From assembly GCF_000738775.1 (NCBI RefSeq), contig NZ_JPOC01000066.1:62001-126000 (forward strand): a stretch of 64,000 nt of DNA. The letters are read 5' to 3'. Positions 59,527-64,000 of this stretch are shown one piece after another. Within the stretch, counting starts at the first letter, position 1; the number at the start of each line of letters is the position of its first letter. The DNA is from Prescottella defluvii. Lineage in GTDB: Bacteria; Actinomycetota; Actinomycetes; Mycobacteriales; Mycobacteriaceae. The notes beneath the pieces are model-generated. The model saw nothing but the letters and a program-made list of their open reading frames with translations, made no database searches and had not been told where the DNA came from. A program made the translations under genes and the position numbers.

Positions 59527-61745
59527 GCCGGGACCCCCAGGATCAGCGCGGTGGCCGCCACGGCGCGACCGCCGCGGTCGGTGTCGAGAGTGGCTCCGCC
59601 GGCAGTGGATCGGGTTCCACCGCGGACGATCTCGCCGAGCATGCGTCGTTCCGACGGCCCGAACCCGCCGAACGTGCGACGCAACGCCGGCAGCGCATCG
59701 ACGAACTCGTCGGCGTGCAGCCCCGACACCCACGCGTCGATCAGCGCGAGCAGGTCCCGATCGTGGACGAGCAGCAGTCCGCTGCTGCCGACGAACCCGT
59801 CGATCCACCGAGCCTTCGCCGCGGCCGCCACACCGGCGGACAGGGCCCGGCCGACGCGGGCCGTGGTGTCGGCGGTGTCGAGTCGCCCCACGTCGCGCAG
59901 CAACCGGACGGTGCGGCCGGCGAGCAGACCGTCGATGTCGTCGCGTCCCGCCAGCGTGGTCAGGGTGCCCAGCCAGCGCTCGGTCGACTCCGGATCGTCG
60001 CGCAGCGTGAGGGCCGCGTGGACGTTGTCGAGGGCGCCACGCAGCGCGTCCGCCGCATCGGTGTCGAGGCCGGTCACGGCGGCGGGCAGGCCCGCGCAGA
60101 TCCGGACCAGCAGCGCGTCGACGACGCGGCCGAGTGCGGACAGGTCGGTGCCGCGCACGTCGCCGTACCGGAGGGTGCGCACCAGCGGTGGCAGCGCCGC
60201 CATCAGGTGCGCGACGTCGTGGTCGAGTGCCGCGGCGGTGTCGACCGCGTCGAGCAGCTCGCCGACGGTGCCGCGCAGGTCCGCGAGCAGCGCCTCCTCG
60301 AGCAGGGCGGTCACCTCGGCCAGGGTGACGTCGGGCCGGGCGGCACGGTCGCGCACCACGGCCTCGGCGGCGGTGGCGACGGTGGTACCCCAGCGGGCCG
60401 CCTCCACCACCGCGACCGCGAGCTCGGGTTTCCAGCGCAGCGTCCAGGTCTCCCGGAACGTGCCGGTCGAGCGCACCGTGGACTGGGCGGGCACCGCCCA
60501 GTCCACGCCGAGCAGCCGCAGCCGGTGCAGCAACTGGGACCGCTGCCGGTCGAGGTCGGTGCGCAGATCCAGACCCAGTTCCTTGTCGGATGGGGAACGC
60601 TTGAGTCGCAACGACTTCGACCTGGCCTGCAGATCGGCCTCTAGTGGCACCGTCGGGGTCGCAGCGGGAACCTCGCCGAGGGACTCGCCGACCACCAGGC
60701 GTCGCGTCACCAGGTCGAGCAGCAGGTCGTCGCCGTCGCACAGCACCGCACGGGTCGCCTCGGTGACCTCCGTCAGGCCGGGCAGCGGCCGGTCTCGCAG
60801 GGCTGCAAGGGTATTCGCGAGCCGGGTTGCCTCGATGACGTGCGCGCTCGACACCGGCAGGTCCTCGGTGCGCAGTACCCGCGCCACCCGGGTCAGCCAC
60901 CGGGCGATCGTGTCGTCGGGCGCGGTGAACAGGTGCTCGTACCAGCCGGGGGAGACGATGCCGGCACCGTAACCGGACGCGACGGACAGCCGCGAGTGCG
61001 TCCACGGCACCCAGGTGAGCGACGCCTTGACCTTCGGCAGTCCGCGCAGCAGCCGGGCGTCCGGGGCTGCCGGGCCGAGGCGACCGGCGAGTGCGGGGGC
61101 GTGCATCGCACCGCACACCACCGCGATCCGCAGTGCTCCCGCCTTGATCGTCGTGCGCAGCACCTGTCGCATGTGCGCCTCGCGACGGGCGGTGTGCTCG
61201 TCGAGTTCGACACCGTCGCGCAGCGCCGCCATCGCCTCGGTGATCGCGTCGAAGGCGGCGGTCGGATCGTCGTCGCACTCGTTCCCGACTGCCGGGGAAC
61301 GGGATTCGACGACGGTGTCCCACCACTGCTCGAAGTCGTCGTAGCCGGCCGCCGCCGCGAGCGCGGTCAGCGGATCCGGGCGGGAGGCCTCGTCGGTGGC
61401 ACTGTCCGCGGCGAGCGCGAGCGTCGCCGGAAGGTCGCAGAACCGCACGTCGGCGTCGTGGTACACCGCCCAGCGCAGCGCCTGCCACTCCGGGGAGAAT
61501 GCGGCCAGCGGCCAGAACGCCGCGCGCGCAGGATCGTTCGCGGCGTAGCCGAGCAGAGCGACCGGTGGCCGCATACCCTCGTCCGCGGCGAGCGGGACGA
61601 GGGCATCGGCGTCGGCCGGGCCCTCGATGAGCACCGTGTCCGGCTCGAACGCGTCGAGGGCGCGCAGCACGGCCCGCGCGGATCCGGGACCGTGGTGGCG
61701 GATCCCGAACACCCGCACCTGTGCACCGGTGGTCGAGGTGCTCAC
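59523..61745 (-). CDS. DUF5682-family protein
   Basis: A 740-residue protein beginning with RVFGIRHHGPGSARAVLRALD, the conserved N-terminal signature of DUF5682. Further features are VLIEGPADADAL, VCGAMHAPAL and a long helical C-terminal part. Its activity is unknown; the HHGPGSA motif looks like an active or ligand site. It is consistently located between MoxR and VWA genes, as here. Start: GTG 61745, overlapping the MoxR stop (GTGA). Confidence 0.88.
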   Translation of the reverse strand: MSTSTTGAQVRVFGIRHHGPGSARAVLRALDAFEPDTVLIEGPADADALVPLAADEGMRPPVALLGYAANDPARAAFWPLAAFSPEWQALRWAVYHDADVRFCDLPATLALAADSATDEASRPDPLTALAAAAGYDDFEQWWDTVVESRSPAVGNECDDDPTAAFDAITEAMAALRDGVELDEHTARREAHMRQVLRTTIKAGALRIAVVCGAMHAPALAGRLGPAAPDARLLRGLPKVKASLTWVPWTHSRLSVASGYGAGIVSPGWYEHLFTAPDDTIARWLTRVARVLRTEDLPVSSAHVIEATRLANTLAALRDRPLPGLTEVTEATRAVLCDGDDLLLDLVTRRLVVGESLGEVPAATPTVPLEADLQARSKSLRLKRSPSDKELGLDLRTDLDRQRSQLLHRLRLLGVDWAVPAQSTVRSTGTFRETWTLRWKPELAVAVVEAARWGTTVATAAEAVVRDRAARPDVTLAEVTALLEEALLADLRGTVGELLDAVDTAAALDHDVAHLMAALPPLVRTLRYGDVRGTDLSALGRVVDALLVRICAGLPAAVTGLDTDAADALRGALDNVHAALTLRDDPESTERWLGTLTTLAGRDDIDGLLAGRTVRLLRDVGRLDTADTTARVGRALSAGVAAAAKARWIDGFVGSSGLLLVHDRDLLALIDAWVSGLHADEFVDALPALRRTFGGFGPSERRMLGEIVRGGTRSTAGGATLDTDRGGRAVAATALILGVPA

Positions 61746-62845
61746 CCGGCGACCTCGCGGCACGCCCGGTAGAACTCGTCCCACTCGGTGCGATGGCGCA
61801 CCACGGCCTCGAGATACTCGGTCCACACCACCCGGTCGGCCACGGGGTCCTTGAGGACGGAGCCGAGGATGCCGGCGGCGATGTCGGCCGGTCGCAGGAC
61901 GCCGTCCCCGAAGTGGGCGGCCAGCGCGAGGCCGCCCGTCACCACGGAGATCGCCTCGGCCGTGGACAGCGTGCCCGACGGGGACTTGACCTTGGTCCGG
62001 CCGTCGGCGGTGACCCCGTCGCGCAGTTCCCGGAACACGGTGACGACGCGGCGGATCTCCTCCGCGGCAGCGGGCACCGGCGGCAGTTCCAATGCGGCGC
62101 CGAGCTGTTCGACGCGGCGGACCACGATCGCGACCTCGTCGTCGGCGCTGGCCGGCAGCGGCAGCACCACGGTGTTGAAGCGTCGGCGCAACGCCGACGA
62201 CAGCTCGTTGACACCGCGGTCACGGTCGTTGGCGGTGGCGATGACGTTGAACCCCTTCGCCGCCTGCACCTCGGTGCCGAGCTCCGGGACGGGCAGGGTC
62301 TTCTCCGACAGGATGGTGATCAGCGCGTCCTGCACGTCGGCGGGGATGCGGGTCAACTCCTCGACGCGGGCGATGGAGCCGTCCCGCATCGCGGTCATCA
62401 CCGGCGACGGCACCACCGCTGCCGGGGACGGGCCCTCGGCGAGCAGTCGCGCATAGTTCCAGCCGTAGCGGACCGCCTCCTCCGCGGTGCCGGCGGTGCC
62501 CTGCACCAGCCGGGTCGACTCACCGGAGATCGCGGCCGCCAGATGCTCGGACACCCACGTCTTCGCGGTGCCGGGCACCCCGAGCAGCAGCAGGGCACGG
62601 TCGGTGGCCAGGGTCGCGACCGCCACCTCCATCAGCCGCCGCGGTCCGATGTACTTCGGGGTGATCACGGTGCCGTCGGCAAGCGTGCCACCGAGCAGGT
62701 ACGTCACCACGGCGTGCGGGGACAGGCGCCACGATGGCGGCCGGGGTCGGTCGTCGGCTGCGGCCAGCGCCGAAAGCTCGTGCGCGTACTCCTGTTCGGC
62801 GTGCGGGCGCAGCAGTGTGGGCTCGGCGGAAACGGTGTCGGTCAC
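61742..62845 (-). CDS. MoxR-family AAA+ ATPase
   Basis: A 367-residue AAA+ protein of the MoxR group. Walker A is LLGVPGTAKTW, with the GxPGTAKT form typical of MoxR. Walker B is ARVEELTRIP (E for ATP hydrolysis), sensor 1 is FNVIATANDRDRGVNELSSALRRRF, which includes the arginine finger region. It should act as a remodelling chaperone with the VWA and DUF5682 proteins encoded by overlapping genes. Start: GTG 62845, overlapping the DUF5691 stop. Confidence 0.93.
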   Translation of the reverse strand: MTDTVSAEPTLLRPHAEQEYAHELSALAAADDRPRPPSWRLSPHAVVTYLLGGTLADGTVITPKYIGPRRLMEVAVATLATDRALLLLGVPGTAKTWVSEHLAAAISGESTRLVQGTAGTAEEAVRYGWNYARLLAEGPSPAAVVPSPVMTAMRDGSIARVEELTRIPADVQDALITILSEKTLPVPELGTEVQAAKGFNVIATANDRDRGVNELSSALRRRFNTVVLPLPASADDEVAIVVRRVEQLGAALELPPVPAAAEEIRRVVTVFRELRDGVTADGRTKVKSPSGTLSTAEAISVVTGGLALAAHFGDGVLRPADIAAGILGSVLKDPVADRVVWTEYLEAVVRHRTEWDEFYRACREVAG

Positions 62846-64000
62846 GTCAGCTCCTGGTGAAGGTGTCGGCGATGGGTGAGGGTGTCGGCGGCCGCCGCGA
62901 ACAGGGCCAGTCGGTCGAGGTCGCCGGCGCGGGTCGCGGCCTCGGACAGCACCGACTCGAACTCGAACGGGGCCCGGTGACCGAGCAGGTCCACGGGGTG
63001 CCGCAGTTGCGGGAGCGGGGCCCGGGCGGCGTACACCGCCGCCAGCACGGCGGCGGCCACGTCGTGCGGCCACGGCGCCGGAAGCGCCTCGAGCAGATTC
63101 CCGTCCGGTACCGCCCCGTCGCGGGTGGCGAGCACTCGTGCGACGACGACGTCCCGCGGCAGGCGTGCGGCCACCGGGGCGCTGACGGTGCCGTCCCGGC
63201 GCAGCAACGCCAGCGCCCAGTCGGTGTCACCCTGATCGGCGACCGCGACGGACCACGCGTACTCCAGTGCCGACGTGAACGGTTCGGCCACCGTCAGGTG
63301 GGGCAGATCCTCGGGGACGACACCGACGTCGCCCCACACCGCCAACGGTGCGGCCTGCACGGCGAGGGTCAGCACGGGGTCCAGCCGTCGTGCGGTGCGG
63401 TCGTCGAGCCCGTCCCGCCGGGCGGCGTCGTCGAGGTCACCGGGTAGCGTCACGGTGACCACACCGTCGGCGACGGTGACCCACTCCCGCAGTCGTCGTG
63501 CCATCCGCTGCCCGTACGCGGTCCCCGGCAGGTACCGCAGCACGCCGACGGCGGCCTGCCGGACGCGTTGGCTGCGGTCGTCGAGGGCCTGCTCGAGCAG
63601 TGGTTCGTCGGCGGGGCCGAGACCGTCGGCGAGCATCGCCACCAGGGCGGCACGCATGTCGGCGTTCTCGGACCGCCAACCGGACGTCAGCAGCGCGGTC
63701 GCGGCGGACGGGTCGGTGCGCCGCAACGTCGTGAACCATCGGCGACGCGCGGCGGGCGTGCCGTGCCGCCAGTCCTCGTCGTCGGTCGGGTCCGGCTCGC
63801 GCAGCGGCGCCCAGTCGGGGTTGCGGTCGGCGAGCCACTGCCCGCGGGGCCCGGCGAGGGCCACCAGCCGCTCCCGGTGCGCGGTGCGGCGGAGGGCGGC
63901 ATCGAGAAGCTCCCCCAGCATCTCCGGCGGGGGCCGGAAACCCGCTGTGGCATCGAACCATTCGGTCAGCAGTGAGGAATCGACGACGAGCAGGGAGCGG
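62842..64000 (-). CDS. DUF5691-family protein, C-terminal part (cut by window edge)
   Basis: About 386 residues are present and the frame is open to the right edge, so the N-terminus is outside the window (residues RSLLVVDSSLL at the edge are in frame). The protein is helical, with repeat-like segments such as ADMRAALVAMLADGLGPADEPLLEQAL, split here as ADMRAALVAML and GPADEPLLEQAL, and RSQRVRQAAVGVLRYLPGTA. These are characteristic of DUF5691, an alpha-solenoid-like partner of MoxR systems. Function unknown. Confidence 0.88.
   Translation of the reverse strand, partial: RSLLVVDSSLLTEWFDATAGFRPPPEMLGELLDAALRRTAHRERLVALAGPRGQWLADRNPDWAPLREPDPTDDEDWRHGTPAARRRWFTTLRRTDPSAATALLTSGWRSENADMRAALVAMLADGLGPADEPLLEQALDDRSQRVRQAAVGVLRYLPGTAYGQRMARRLREWVTVADGVVTVTLPGDLDDAARRDGLDDRTARRLDPVLTLAVQAAPLAVWGDVGVVPEDLPHLTVAEPFTSALEYAWSVAVADQGDTDWALALLRRDGTVSAPVAARLPRDVVVARVLATRDGAVPDGNLLEALPAPWPHDVAAAVLAAVYAARAPLPQLRHPVDLLGHRAPFEFESVLSEAATRAGDLDRLALFAAAADTLTHRRHLHQELT

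Noticed and set aside
58345-61488. A 1047-codon open frame spanning the VWA and DUF5682 region on the minus strand
   Set aside because: Its first two thirds read DUF5682 in the wrong frame, giving Arg/Ala/Gly-rich sequence. The real genes start at 59526 and 61745 with conserved motifs.
1-64000. tRNA, rRNA or insertion-sequence genes
   Set aside because: No cloverleaf-like segment, rRNA sequence, transposase motif or flanking direct repeats was recognised on inspection by eye; a dedicated search was not possible.

Overview
The window is high-GC DNA with dense, frequently overlapping genes (ATGA/GTGA/TTGA junctions), many GTG starts, several likely leaderless genes and a large acyl-CoA enzyme inventory. 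Protein families (IpdABC-like steroid-ring enzymes, GabD2, FadD19-like ligase, a mycofactocin-type SDR, DUF6474, SPW protein) point to a mycolate-group actinobacterium, most likely Rhodococcus or a close relative. No rRNA, tRNA, CRISPR array, transposase or phage gene was seen.

1-24.6 kb is a catabolic island. A cut-off MFS transporter and a TetR regulator face a TauD-type dioxygenase, followed by a formylglycine-type sulfatase, an orphan peptide-type ABC binding lipoprotein, a D-aminoacylase-like amidohydrolase and a second TauD enzyme. A minus-strand ACAD10/11-type kinase and a TIM-barrel isomerase are divergent. Next comes a tightly coupled run: IpdA-, IpdB- and IpdC-like proteins, SDR, two MaoC-fold proteins, quinone-type reductase, ACAD10/11-type acyl-CoA dehydrogenase and acyl-CoA ligase. 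An Old Yellow Enzyme-like reductase, a second sulfatase and a mycofactocin-type SDR end the island. The set suggests uptake, desulfation, deacylation and beta-oxidation-like ring degradation of a sulfated, probably cyclic substrate. Two palindromic operators, one present three times, suggest co-regulation.

24.6-40.6 kb holds general metabolism and transport: a FadD15-like ligase, a drug-exporter-type ABC transporter with TetR, a FadD19-like ligase, GabD2, a two-component pair with an unusual eight-helix kinase, a GAP-family membrane protein, a carboxylesterase, a DHA2 exporter, and two small membrane proteins. 40.7-45.6 kb is a valine/3-hydroxyisobutyrate operon (mmsB, MHS transporter, mmsA) with a divergent LysR regulator. 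45.6-49.9 kb carries an SDR and a copper-handling operon (DUF6474, membrane protein, YcnI, CopC, CopD).

50-54.6 kb contains a TM0106-family nuclease, a cluster of short degenerate repeats, a PPOX-fold protein, and a compact threonyl-tRNA synthetase paralog without the N-terminal editing domains. Its 5' region looks like a complete ribosome-mediated attenuator: a likely leaderless 16-codon leader peptide with three consecutive Thr codons, competing pairings and a perfect 13-bp hairpin. This is the most striking regulatory structure in the window.

54.9-58.4 kb encodes four secreted proteins resembling the DUF916/WxL surface-protein partnership of Firmicutes. 58.3-64 kb is a four-gene minus-strand operon (DUF5691, MoxR ATPase, DUF5682, VWA protein), a MoxR-VWA chaperone-like system that continues past the right edge.
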